Shown here piece by piece: positions 9,001 to 16,476 of a DNA stretch of 17,304 nt (position 1 is its first letter; every line of letters begins with the position of its first letter). This DNA is from Erysipelothrix sp. UBA3383. Lineage in GTDB: Bacteria > Bacillota_I > Bacilli_A > Erysipelotrichales > Erysipelotrichaceae. A model generated the notes under the pieces. It saw only the letters and a program-made list of their open reading frames with translations. It was not told the origin of the DNA and ran no database searches. Both the position numbers and the translations under genes were made by a program. Location: contig DEPV01000030.1 in NCBI GenBank assembly GCA_002358955.1, positions 6,957 to 24,260 on the forward strand. The letters run 5' to 3'.

Positions 9001-10064
9001 AGTTCAAGTTGAGCATGTTTGTCATTGATACGCTGATTTTCCAGGACAATGCTTTCTTTATTGCTTTGGAGCTGATTTACTAAAACCTCAAGATCAGATT
9101 CTGCAAGGCTATTTTTTTCAACTAAAAGTTTATCCATATCTGTTTGAAGTTTTTCATTTTCAAGTTCTAAGGACCTTAACTCAGCTTCAACTTGTTTTAT
9201 TTCATCTAAATTTTGATTTGATTTTTTAGTTAGACTTTTAGATTCCTTAAGTTCTTTTTGATAATTTTCAATCTTATCTAATAACACTCTGTGATTATAT
9301 TGATCATAAACATCTAGTATTTTCTGACTCGCTTTGACATTCTCTTCTAGTACCAACATTTGATCTTTCGTAGCATCCATACTGGTGATGGCTTCTGTCA
9401 TGGGTCTAAGATCATCATCACTTAGGGGTCTGAGTGAATCGTTTAAAATTTCATTCAGAGTAACAGGTTTTAGGGAATTGGATAATTTAGGTGATCTTAG
9501 TTGGATCATTAAATCCAATACATCCTTATATTCTTGTACCGTTTCAAAACCAAAAAGAGCCTGATTGACCCGCACCGTATATTCACCTTGTGTTTCGATT
9601 AATTGATCACCGATTAAATTTTTCAAAGATTGTTTGGAAATTCCTAAATTACGTTGATACAAGTGTATATCTTTGCCAATGCGTTGATTATCTTCAATGA
9701 CAAAGTACCATGTATTGAGTTTCGAATTACGTTTAGCATGCATTCCTAACCCGATTGTTTTATATACATCAAGGTCCTTACGTTTAAACTCTAAAAACAA
9801 ATAAGCAATACGATTATCACGTACACCTTCCTCATCGAGTAGGTAGTTTTCAATTTTTCGATCACGAGAACCAAAAGGATCAAGACGTGAATTATTTTTA
9901 TTACCATCCAGTATCAGTGGTAAAAAACTTTGCATGGTAACTGATTTACCAGAACCATTGCCTCCACGTAACATCATATGTCCATCTTTAAAATTGAACT
10001 CTTGATAGTCATAAAACCAAAAATCAACCAATCCAAGTCGATTCATATGCCACTTGTTATTCAT
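6081..10064 (-). CDS. jetC: JetC, SMC-like ATPase of a type II Wadjet system (TIGR02680-like)
   Basis: This 1327-residue protein has SMC/MukB architecture. The N-terminal head is residues 1-240, with Walker A GGNGSGKS at 34-41. Two long Glu/Lys/Leu-rich coiled coils (about 240-570 and 720-1190) flank a globular hinge-like domain at about 575-720. The C-terminal head has the ABC signature SGGEK at 1221-1225, Walker B HIIALDE at 1250-1256 (D1255, catalytic E1256) and a D-loop AGVDE. N-terminal stretches such as GLVDFWFYDYQEF, DGHMMLRG and SRLDPFGSRDRK are characteristic of TIGR02680. Related JetC proteins dimerise and use ATP to extrude plasmid DNA for cutting by JetD. The ATG at 10064 overlaps the jetB end by 8 bases and follows an AGAGGA ribosome binding site. 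The ATPase motifs look intact. The second Walker A residue is G where N is more usual, a mild variant. Confidence 0.95.
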   Translation of the reverse strand: MNNKWHMNRLGLVDFWFYDYQEFNFKDGHMMLRGGNGSGKSVTMQSFLPLILDGNKNNSRLDPFGSRDRKIENYLLDEEGVRDNRIAYLFLEFKRKDLDVYKTIGLGMHAKRNSKLNTWYFVIEDNQRIGKDIHLYQRNLGISKQSLKNLIGDQLIETQGEYTVRVNQALFGFETVQEYKDVLDLMIQLRSPKLSNSLKPVTLNEILNDSLRPLSDDDLRPMTEAITSMDATKDQMLVLEENVKASQKILDVYDQYNHRVLLDKIENYQKELKESKSLTKKSNQNLDEIKQVEAELRSLELENEKLQTDMDKLLVEKNSLAESDLEVLVNQLQSNKESIVLENQRINDKHAQLELKSHLRLTAESHELEKKDQVDLGEKKIHSLFNELEELQKQLQFEEHIAIKNELLRNLHTSYNASYSYKRINEETAVLNDGLSIFETISQLEQEHNTYTEILETEQYALETIEIKISKKEVDLKSQIEASILSYHQWNHANTIFKLDAPLIDDISFEIEKYDSANPSPVIQKILFDTYTRENTRLIKSEEAYVQSLEFEKESLNNLKEELHFWKETQEPKLPLDDYSLNNRKMLHEAKIDYKVLYELLEFEDDISDSIKGQVEEKLRRSNLLGALIINKRDLKYISDNNHHTADHYIISNQDPHTLKPYFLSHEFLQQDNWQDLFLAFGIEDMVYENHNAHLVKYNLYSVVSTQEPSRFIGKQSRQKYRQEKIELIEHEIKSVEEAISLSFENIKLVKQNLSTLSDEYDNYPKLDNIASIQSEINYLELIQIEKVKQIQILETRLKEILVSTHEDRVTVSEMAHKLGISSTKQSFDLRKNYLSDYRMTLQDLMSLHEVYLKDLEMQLKLSHDRQLHEEDIEVLRDEISFYERTLNRLTASVEVIEKQLEEKGYQDIKARLEMIHQLLQEKGIIEKENIRKMGSLSARIDELNRIKDDLLVQCESHQNTFESVKNRYEAERDLAYVTQIDDIKTIIQEITNLYPELKSASQLSFDLQDVIHHNRAGLQDYNITRFNIFEDDEEAKRLDISARYAGENINIKTLNDYLVSAIEDQKLLLEEKDRELIEEILINTISKKIRNRIHDSKSWVTRINRYMDGMNTSSGLKLSLNWQSKAGETEDELNSEKLVSLMERDVRLLRDEDKQALSKHFESKINLARKRAELEETFESFHQIMSQIMDFRSWFTFKIMVQKQGERKKELTNNIFNTYSGGEKAMSMYIPLFSALAAKYEGGRKDAPHIIALDEAFAGVDENNIENMFELIRNFKFDYIMNSQVLWGDYPSVPSLAIYELFRPENAPFVTVVSYEWNGSIKRMVM

Positions 10065-11178
10065 CTTCTATCCTCTTTTCATAGGCACCCTTAACTTTAC
10101 CAACGATGGGTAAAATCATTAAACCTGCTTTATCTTTTTGAACAAATCCTATTTGTATCATATACTCTAAAGTTTTTTGAGCAATTCCCTCAGATCCAAG
10201 TTCACGAGTCGTTTTGGGCAGAAACTCCAGAGATTCTTCAGCTATTTCCAAAATGATGTCGCGTAGTTTGTCACTTTCTAAATTAATAATTTCATCTTGT
10301 TCAATCTTGTATTTATTATTCTTTAACCCGTCCATTAATTTTGAATGAGTTATAAGTGTTAAATCAGCATAAGCATTATTCTCAGGAAAAGATTGCCCCA
10401 AGCGTGATGATTCTGACAGTACAAGGTAGGCACTACTTTTATGCACATGCAAGTCACATTCGAAATAAGACTGGAAATCAAGTTGTATTTGGTTACGATA
10501 GTTTTTAAGATAGTGAAAATCCTCTTCTTGCTCATATTCATACATTCCAGGAGATAATAACAAGTTTCGATAGACTCGATGTCTTCTTGCTACACCTCGA
10601 TCTGTATCAATATCGATCCAATCGCTTTGCTTAAAATCTTCATGGTCTGTAAATTCCATAATATTGCGAGCGAAATTTCGCATCATATAACGAGATATAC
10701 CTGTATTTTCATAAAGGACCTCAGTTGTAATTTCACGGGCAAAATCTGATTCATCCCCATCCGTTTGTATTAATAGATGATGCTTTAAACAATACTGGAT
10801 GACACGTATCAATTGACGACGGGTTGTAAATACTGTCCAGTCAATTGTCATATCTTCACTTTGATGCATAATAAAATCGGCCAAATGAGAAAGGACAAAT
10901 TGCTCTTCGACTTCTTTATCTTCTAAAAATGTCAGGACTTGAAGAAACATTTGATATTCCACAATGGATTGAAATTCATTAATCCCCATCCATATTTCCG
11001 GTACAGACGGTATCTTTTCTAGTTTGATTAATTGTGGTGTTAAAATAACAATGTATCCAAATTTCTCTTTCATAATATTGCGAATCATTTTCAACTCATC
11101 CTTTACCTTATAATAAAGTTGAGGATGAACATCTCTAACAATCATTCGTTTTGATAACAACAGTTCTAGTGTATTCAT
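10057..11178 (-). CDS. jetB: JetB, KITE-like subunit of a type II Wadjet system (TIGR02678/DUF2398-like)
   Basis: The 373-residue product fits the DUF2398/TIGR02678 family, the JetB subunit of type II Wadjet. By analogy with MukE and type I JetB it is a tandem winged-helix protein that binds the kleisin and DNA. Family-like features are the N-terminal segment LLSKRMIVRDVHPQLYYKVKDE, a WTVFTTRRQLIRVIQYCLKHHLL helix (residues about 130-152) followed by a turn rich in D and G, and the RHRVYRNLLLSPGMY motif around 200. The start is placed at the ATG at 11178: a GAGGGAG ribosome binding site sits within the end of jetA, and this gives a 1-base gap from the jetA stop. An upstream ATG at 11229 would overlap jetA and add 17 residues, which is less likely. 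The individual function is inferred from family and context. Confidence 0.88.
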   Translation of the reverse strand: MNTLELLLSKRMIVRDVHPQLYYKVKDELKMIRNIMKEKFGYIVILTPQLIKLEKIPSVPEIWMGINEFQSIVEYQMFLQVLTFLEDKEVEEQFVLSHLADFIMHQSEDMTIDWTVFTTRRQLIRVIQYCLKHHLLIQTDGDESDFAREITTEVLYENTGISRYMMRNFARNIMEFTDHEDFKQSDWIDIDTDRGVARRHRVYRNLLLSPGMYEYEQEEDFHYLKNYRNQIQLDFQSYFECDLHVHKSSAYLVLSESSRLGQSFPENNAYADLTLITHSKLMDGLKNNKYKIEQDEIINLESDKLRDIILEIAEESLEFLPKTTRELGSEGIAQKTLEYMIQIGFVQKDKAGLMILPIVGKVKGAYEKRIEDE

Positions 11179-11179
11179 T

Positions 11180-12655
11180 TCATTCTCCCTCAAAGATGAT
11201 TTGGTAAGATGGCATTTCGAGTAAGCCATCTTCTGATTCTAAGATACAGATATCTAAATTATGCTTATCGATTCTAAAGTATTGGCCCCATTCTGTTCGT
11301 GACTTCAAATCTTTATCTGCAAGTCCTTTTGATAACCAGCTAAGAAGTGTTTTTCGAGTGTGTGAGTCTATTTTTGGCAATTTCTTAAAATCAATAACTC
11401 CCTCTACTACATAGGTTTCGATGATGCTTTTCTTTCGGTTTTCAGCATTCATAATTTCCTGCCTTTGCATTTGTTTTTCAATACTGTAATCAAATGCAGC
11501 TTCACGCTTACGGGGTTCAGTTTTATTGCGTGCGCGAGAGTGTATTAAAAATTGACTACTAGTTTCTTCAAAAACGCCGCTATGAATGCTTTCGGTTTCA
11601 CGTACTTTGAGTCCCTTCAAATGAAATGTAGATTCCAATCCAAAAACCATAGCACTTAATTGATGGGCTTCTTCAAGGGTTTCACAGGTATTAAAGATAC
11701 GAACCAAATGACGATACTCCTCTTTACGATTTGATCCACGATGAAAAAACTCACCAATTTGTTGAGCGTAGCGGGTAATTTTTCGGATAATCTCCATAGT
11801 AATATCACTCATACGATTAATTTCACTATCTACAGAACCTGGAACAAACCATTTATAAATATTATTCCATCGTCCCTGTAGCACTGCACGATAACGTTCT
11901 TCATCAAATTCATGCTCAATTCTTGGTATGGATTGTTCATACTCCAAAACTTTACTAAAAAGACGTTCGATGGTCTTTGGATCGATATCTTTTACCAACG
12001 ATTCAAGGATAATACCTTCATCTTGCAATCCCTTTACGAAAGTTCTAAGGTACTGAATGATTCTTTCCTTATAAACAACAAATTCTTTACTTTTTAACAT
12101 CTCATCAGCCTTAATGCCACTGAGTTCTCTGATGTAATCTTGATAGTTTCTATTAAGCTTTATAAAATCATCATTGAGACTTCCCCACCATGCATGAACC
12201 TGCATCGGTGATTGAAGACTCATATCTTCGATCATTTCTATATTTTCACGGATTCGTTCTAATAGTGTTGGCTCAAGTGAAGCACCTTCGATTTCGAGGT
12301 TTTCTAAGCGCTGTGTCATGCGTTCGATTTCAATGGTGTACTGACTCAATTGATAACGAAAACGACGATTTCTAAATTCTTGCAAACTGCTTACTTTAGA
12401 TGAATCTTGCATGGCAATTAAATTACCCCACTCAACCAATGCATTGAGATCATTCTGACACATGTCTTCAGTATAGCCATCAAAAAGATTCGTCTCTTTC
12501 ATCATTTGAAATATATCTTCACGATGTAGAATATATCTGATTGTTTCGTATTCTTCGTAAAAGTGACGAATGATGACACGATATCGATCTGCATTTTCAG
12601 CCCTAAGATAGGATACTTCTGTTATAGGTTTTAATACTTTTTGATTAATTTTCAT
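11180..12655 (-). CDS. jetA: JetA, kleisin-like subunit of a type II Wadjet system (TIGR02677/DUF2397-like)
   Basis: The 491-residue product matches the DUF2397/TIGR02677 pattern, the JetA subunit expected to bridge the JetC heads (kleisin role, MukF-like). Family-like landmarks are the N-terminal SYLRAENADRYRVIIRHFYEEY, the winged-helix segment ending LVEWGNLIAMQDSSKVSSLQEF, the RFRYQLSQYTIEIE stretch, a central helical region with YLRTFVKGL, and AHQLSAMVFGLESTFHLKGL near residue 335. The N-terminus and the AFGL-like region are the most diagnostic. The start is set at the ATG at 12655 because GGAGGG lies 6 bases upstream. A longer frame reaching an ATG at 12739 would add 28 residues, but it overlaps the likely promoter and has no site. 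It is the first gene of the jet operon. Confidence 0.9.
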   Translation of the reverse strand: MKINQKVLKPITEVSYLRAENADRYRVIIRHFYEEYETIRYILHREDIFQMMKETNLFDGYTEDMCQNDLNALVEWGNLIAMQDSSKVSSLQEFRNRRFRYQLSQYTIEIERMTQRLENLEIEGASLEPTLLERIRENIEMIEDMSLQSPMQVHAWWGSLNDDFIKLNRNYQDYIRELSGIKADEMLKSKEFVVYKERIIQYLRTFVKGLQDEGIILESLVKDIDPKTIERLFSKVLEYEQSIPRIEHEFDEERYRAVLQGRWNNIYKWFVPGSVDSEINRMSDITMEIIRKITRYAQQIGEFFHRGSNRKEEYRHLVRIFNTCETLEEAHQLSAMVFGLESTFHLKGLKVRETESIHSGVFEETSSQFLIHSRARNKTEPRKREAAFDYSIEKQMQRQEIMNAENRKKSIIETYVVEGVIDFKKLPKIDSHTRKTLLSWLSKGLADKDLKSRTEWGQYFRIDKHNLDICILESEDGLLEMPSYQIIFEGE

Positions 12656-12695
12656 GGTCCCTCCATCATCAAATAGCCCCTTGTATATTGCATTT

Positions 12696-12704
12696 ATTGT
12701 AGCA
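12696..12704 (-). promoter_or_regulatory. Candidate extended -10 promoter of the jet operon
   Basis: On the minus strand this reads TGCTACAAT, a TGn element plus a TACAAT hexamer (5 of 6 to consensus; hexamer at 12696-12701). Transcription starting near 12689 would give a leader of about 34 bases with the GGAGGG site in it. The -35 is poor, as is common with extended -10 promoters. A TTGACA further upstream (12784-12789) has only a weak ATTAAC at the matching -10 position. Confidence 0.5.
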
Positions 12705-12752
12705 TATATCACTACTTTTATAATATTCGTTTTATTCACGATTAGAGAATAA

Positions 12753-12770
12753 ACTGATTGGTTAATCAGT
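12753..12770. repeat. Inverted repeat upstream of jetA (possible operator)
   Basis: ACTGATT and AATCAGT form a perfect 7-bp inverted repeat with a 4-base spacer. It lies about 50 bases upstream of the predicted jet -10 and directly downstream (minus strand) of a TTGACA hexamer. It lacks a following T-run on the minus strand, so an operator is more plausible than a terminator. No dedicated regulator gene adjoins it. Confidence 0.45.
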
Positions 12771-12803
12771 ATTAATTTTTATTTGTCAAAATTAATTTTT
12801 GAC
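12771..12803. repeat. Direct repeat pair with a nested inverted repeat carrying TTGAC on both strands
   Basis: The 10-mer ATTAATTTTT occurs at 12771-12780 and again at 12791-12800, exactly 20 bases apart. Overlapping this, GTCAAAA (12785-12791) and TTTTGAC (12797-12803) form a 7-bp inverted repeat with a 5-base spacer, which places a TTGAC -35-like core on each strand. The plus-strand copy would read into a region with no plus-strand gene. AT-rich repeats arise easily by chance, so any role is uncertain. Confidence 0.4.
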
Positions 12804-12890
12804 TTTAGCGAGGTTAGATATCTACAACCATAAGGACTCTAGAGGTATCTATTAAAATAGGTTGAGTTTTATTCAGTTAATAAGTTAATA

Positions 12891-12917
12891 AAAATCCAGC
12901 TCGATGAACTGGACTTT
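12891..12917 (-). terminator. Rho-independent terminator after the MgtC-family gene
   Basis: On the minus strand AAAGTCCAG pairs with CTGGATTTT (nine pairs including one G-T), followed by TTTTTATT. The loop TTCATCGAG can itself close by two more pairs. It begins 24 bases after the stop of the MgtC-family gene and ends that operon. The flanking T-run on the plus strand suggests it could work in both directions. Confidence 0.82.
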
Positions 12918-12941
12918 TATAATTATTGGTATCTAAGAATT

Positions 12942-13634
12942 CTAGATGTTGGTTGTTTGTATGCTGACAATTTGTCCATCTTCAGAAAGTTCTTCGGTGA
13001 TTCGATCAAAGAAGTCCTCATGATAGGAACTGATTAAATAATGTGTAGTACAAATGAGTTCATCGCCATAGGGTGTCACATCGTATTTAACAATCTTACT
13101 GTTGATATGATGCTTTTCAAATGTGAGTTTAATCAAATCACGAGCCTTTTCATTTTGTAGGTAACGAATGATTAGTTTCTCTGATTTATGGACTTTAACA
13201 AAACGTCGGACTACAAACAATATTGAAATCATCGCAATAAAAGCAATGATAGCTATGTCATAAAAGCCCATACCTACAGTGATCCCCATTGCCGCAACTG
13301 CCCAAATTGAAGCAGCAGTTGTTAAACCTGAAATATTCTTGTTAGTGACAATGATCGTTCCAGCACCTAAGAACCCTACACCTGATACAATTTGTGCAGT
13401 AAGACGTGCTGGGTCTGATCTCAGGATGCTTGCAAATTCAGGAAATGCTTGTGCCATGGCGAAAGTATCTTGGCTAATACGAACTTGAGTAATGGTGATC
13501 AGTGTTGCAGCAAGTCCAACCATACCATGCGTTTTAATTCCTGCATTACTACGATTCTTTTCGCGTTCAAAGCCAATCATTGCAGAGAAAATAACACTAA
13601 CAAGAATTCTTATGATGATATCTGTACGAGTCAT
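12942..13634 (-). CDS. MgtC/SapB-family membrane protein
   Basis: This 230-residue protein has the MgtC N-terminal membrane domain (about 1-145) with several hydrophobic helices and the family signatures GFEREKNRSNAGIKTHGMVG (21-40), RLTAQIVSGVGFLGAGTI (about 77-94) and ISGLTTAASIWAVAAMGI (101-118). A soluble C-terminal domain of about 80 residues follows and is probably ACT-like, as in longer MgtC proteins. Family members help bacteria cope with low magnesium, affect the F-type ATP synthase and, in Salmonella, influence phosphate uptake; the role of chromosomal homologues in Gram-positives is unclear. The ATG at 13634 directly abuts the stop of the upstream regulator gene with no gap, with GGAGTG about 7 bases upstream, so it is the last gene of that operon. 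A role in ion or phosphate balance alongside glycerophosphodiester use is inference. Confidence 0.9.
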   Translation of the reverse strand: MTRTDIIIRILVSVIFSAMIGFEREKNRSNAGIKTHGMVGLAATLITITQVRISQDTFAMAQAFPEFASILRSDPARLTAQIVSGVGFLGAGTIIVTNKNISGLTTAASIWAVAAMGITVGMGFYDIAIIAFIAMISILFVVRRFVKVHKSEKLIIRYLQNEKARDLIKLTFEKHHINSKIVKYDVTPYGDELICTTHYLISSYHEDFFDRITEELSEDGQIVSIQTTNI

Positions 13635-15605
13635 TTAATCACTCCATTCTTTAAGTAGAGCTTGGTTTATATGATTTAAGAGTTCCTTTGAATTACAGCC
13701 CCAATGTTTTTTTATGGTTTTACCAATTATGTATTCATATTGATAGATATTGATGGGTTCACCATGTATGTCATATGTTTCTCTAACTGCAACATCTATA
13801 TTTTTAAGAGACGCATTAAGATGATCAAACTTATCAATGATCTCTTCTTGATTCATTAAATGTCCATTGGTAGGAACACCATTATGTTGTGCCAGTAAGT
13901 ATTTAGTATATGGGTTTAAGAACCATTTTAAGAAATGATTGTTAATTTCTTTTTGATTGACCATCGCTAAAATACCCCCACCAAGCATGGGTGTAGAACC
14001 GGGTACTTCTGCAACTGCGGTTGACTCTATAATCTCGTACTTTGAGACATTCAGGATTTGGTTAGAGTAACCAAAGATACTCGCAATCTTACCTTCTCCA
14101 TAATCTTTAATAGCTTGGGTAAACCAATTTTCATAGTTAAGATATGACACTTGTGCAAGTCTCATATAAGCTTCTAGAGCTGTAATCCCAATTTTAGGAT
14201 CCAGTTGTAATCCTTGATCATCTACAAGACGTCCATTCAGCCCATAATAAATTAAAAGGAAATCCGAACTGATAACGTTAGGGTCATTCAAGTTCATCGC
14301 ATTACCCGCCTTAAGACCAAATTCAGGATGTTCTTTTATAAATGCTGCCATCGTTAAGTAATCATGAATGTTATTAGGTATCTTGAATGCTTTTTTCTCT
14401 TGTTCAAAGTACATACGTTTAAACAGTTCATCTTCTAAGATGTCGCTTCGATAAAACATGGACTGAATGCTGGTATCAAAAGGAACCCCTTTGGATAGAA
14501 TACTGCGACCTACAACTTTTTCTATTACTTGATTATAGATGTCATTTTTACCCTCATAGATTTCAATATCAGGAAGTGTTTCAAACTTATTGTGAGCAAA
14601 ATACGGGAATATGGAAATATCGATGCGCACGAAATCATAATCCTTAATTTTATCACTATTGATAATGTCATATAACTCAGTATGTTCAACGATTTCGATA
14701 TTTAATCGAATGTTGTTAAAACGTTCAAATACAGGAGCTATTTGTTCAAGAGCGCTAATGCTCGGGTTCGTGTTAGAGATAATTTTAATTTCTTGTGTTT
14801 CTTGGTACTGTTTATGTTTAAAACGAGGGTAGGTAAATACTGATAATGATACAGTATCAAAACTTACTTTATCCAAGATACAATGAGCTATCTTACGACC
14901 TAAATCATAAAATTTAGTAACATGCATAATATCAACATCATTATAAGGCGTTTCAGAATACAATTCCGTTTTAGCATTTATGTCTAAACCATAGGTGTCA
15001 CACATCGTTTTAAACACTCGATAGGTATCATAATATACAAATGAAATCGATGGAGCATCAAGTATTTGGACAAGTGATTCATATGACATATCATTACTGA
15101 GAATTGATCCTTTTATAGATGGGTGGTATAAGACTAATGATTCTGTATTATCTTGTTTTAGATTAACTAAAACATCCAAATTAAACATGATGGAGTGCAT
15201 TTCATCAGCACTGGTTCCATCTAGGTCCCAATCAAACCCTAAAGTTAGAATATGAGTATATTTACTCAAACCAAAACTTACAATCAGATCAATAAGTTGT
15301 GACTTTGTTTTAGGTTTTTCATAAAGATCAACTTCCAGGTCATGTTCAAATAAAGTTTTATTTAAACCATTATAAAGATTTAAATATTCTTCAACCTTAA
15401 AAGAGCCGATGATAAGAGCAATCGCACTGGACTGCCCTTTTCTCAGGATTTTTGCTTGTGAGTTGGAAAAGTAATTAAGTTCTAATGCAGCTGCTTCAAC
15501 AAGTTTGATTTTTTCTGCAGAAACATTCCCCTTCTTATTAAGAACGTTGGATACCGTTCCATGGGATACTCCCGCTTTTTTTGCTATATCTAAAATGCTG
15601 GCCAT
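13635..15605 (-). CDS. LacI-type regulator fused to an ABC solute-binding-protein domain
   Basis: This single uninterrupted 656-codon gene has three parts. Residues 1-57 are a LacI helix-turn-helix and hinge (SILDIAKKAGVSHGTVSNVLN, then NYFSNSQAKILRKG). Residues about 58-265 look like a compact LacI-type periplasmic-binding-like effector domain, closing with DTVSLSVFTYPRF. Residues about 270-656 resemble a type 1 ABC solute-binding protein, with EIKIISNTNPSISALEQIAPVFERF at the start and GGGILAMVN and GVPTNG motifs near the end. There is no signal peptide and the DNA-binding domain is N-terminal, so the binding domain must be cytoplasmic. The ATG at 15605 has GGGGGTG just upstream. It sits 37 bases after the phosphodiesterase gene in the same operon as an ABC permease, so it probably senses the imported solute or its breakdown product and controls the operon. 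Ligand and operator are unknown. Confidence 0.88.
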   Translation of the reverse strand: MASILDIAKKAGVSHGTVSNVLNKKGNVSAEKIKLVEAAALELNYFSNSQAKILRKGQSSAIALIIGSFKVEEYLNLYNGLNKTLFEHDLEVDLYEKPKTKSQLIDLIVSFGLSKYTHILTLGFDWDLDGTSADEMHSIMFNLDVLVNLKQDNTESLVLYHPSIKGSILSNDMSYESLVQILDAPSISFVYYDTYRVFKTMCDTYGLDINAKTELYSETPYNDVDIMHVTKFYDLGRKIAHCILDKVSFDTVSLSVFTYPRFKHKQYQETQEIKIISNTNPSISALEQIAPVFERFNNIRLNIEIVEHTELYDIINSDKIKDYDFVRIDISIFPYFAHNKFETLPDIEIYEGKNDIYNQVIEKVVGRSILSKGVPFDTSIQSMFYRSDILEDELFKRMYFEQEKKAFKIPNNIHDYLTMAAFIKEHPEFGLKAGNAMNLNDPNVISSDFLLIYYGLNGRLVDDQGLQLDPKIGITALEAYMRLAQVSYLNYENWFTQAIKDYGEGKIASIFGYSNQILNVSKYEIIESTAVAEVPGSTPMLGGGILAMVNQKEINNHFLKWFLNPYTKYLLAQHNGVPTNGHLMNQEEIIDKFDHLNASLKNIDVAVRETYDIHGEPINIYQYEYIIGKTIKKHWGCNSKELLNHINQALLKEWSD

Positions 15606-15642
15606 ACAACACCCCCATGTTTCAAAAGTATTTTAGTAATTT

Positions 15643-16476
15643 CTATTTAGAGATAGTATCTCGATATTTCGCCATAATTGCAACCCAATCCGTTTGCAAT
15701 ATATCAGCATGATAAGAACGCAGTGTTTCCCAAGCATCAAAGTTCATGGATTTAATAACAGTATTGTCATCGTAAGTATGGAATAATGGTGATTCATCAT
15801 CCAATGTAATTGCATTTAACCAAATTAAGTAACCTTGTTTTTTAAGATCCAAAATAAGATCTTTGTTATCAAAATAAGTTAGTTTATCATTAACAATTAG
15901 TTCTAAAGCAACTGTATTTAAATCCTTATATTTTTCTAAGTTCTTAAGATCTTCTTCTGTTTTAACAATCGCCATAAACATGAACTTTGTTTTATAATCA
16001 TTCAGAACTTGCAGTTCATCAACTACAGGTGCCTTAATTAAAATTCGCTCATGCAGGTCATACTCATCTAAGATTGGTAGTAATTGATCAAAGTACTCAA
16101 AGCAGCGATCAATGTTAATCATAAAATCAGCATCGACTTTAGAAACATAGTCTAAGTATTCTCTAATACGCAGTACATGTTCGCCTGTCTTTTTATCAAT
16201 TTGGTTATGAAACCTTAGTGTATCAATTGTTTTTGAATCTAAATCTAAAATACTACCATCGTGGTGGAAAACACGTTTTTCACCACCATCATGGTAAACA
16301 TACAATTCACCATCTGTTGAACGACTCAAGTCGATTTCAACCATATCAGCACCTTCTAAAAGGGCTGCATTGAAACTACCAAATGTATTTTCAATAATAT
16401 TTGCTTTAAATGTACCACGGTGTGCAGCAATTAAAAAGCCTTTCTTTTCAAGTTGATTTTTTAAATATGAATTCAT
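15643..16476 (-). CDS. Glycerophosphodiester phosphodiesterase family protein
   Basis: This 277-residue TIM-barrel enzyme of the GDPD family would hydrolyse glycerophosphodiesters (such as glycerophosphocholine) to glycerol-3-phosphate and an alcohol. The signature is present: H19-R20-G, then NIIENT (26-31), E47 and D49 in VEIDLSRSTDGELYVYHDG, and H62. These are the expected general-acid/base and metal-binding residues. It has no signal peptide, so it should act in the cytoplasm on imported substrate. The ATG at 16476 overlaps the permease stop by one base (TAATG), with AAAGGAG as ribosome binding site, so it is translationally coupled to the transporter gene. Length is slightly above the approximately 240 of minimal family members. 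Substrate is inferred from family and context. Confidence 0.93.
   Translation of the reverse strand: MNSYLKNQLEKKGFLIAAHRGTFKANIIENTFGSFNAALLEGADMVEIDLSRSTDGELYVYHDGGEKRVFHHDGSILDLDSKTIDTLRFHNQIDKKTGEHVLRIREYLDYVSKVDADFMINIDRCFEYFDQLLPILDEYDLHERILIKAPVVDELQVLNDYKTKFMFMAIVKTEEDLKNLEKYKDLNTVALELIVNDKLTYFDNKDLILDLKKQGYLIWLNAITLDDESPLFHTYDDNTVIKSMNFDAWETLRSYHADILQTDWVAIMAKYRDTISK

Noticed and set aside
12656..12739. N-terminal extension of JetA to an upstream ATG at 12739
   Set aside because: The extension crosses the likely promoter and lacks a ribosome binding site, while the ATG at 12655 has GGAGGG and begins at the family's conserved region.
12799..12828. Plus-strand promoter with TTGACT and TACAAC (18-base spacer)
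   Set aside because: The -10 matches only 4 of 6 bases and no plus-strand gene follows.
4410..12941. Mobile-element boundaries, tRNA attachment sites or CRISPR repeats around the Wadjet locus
   Set aside because: I looked for integrase or transposase genes, terminal repeats and tRNA-like sequence and saw none within the window.
13449..13658. A 69-codon plus-strand open frame opposite the start of the MgtC-family gene
   Set aside because: It is antisense to a clear MgtC signature region, with no ribosome binding site or domain resemblance.
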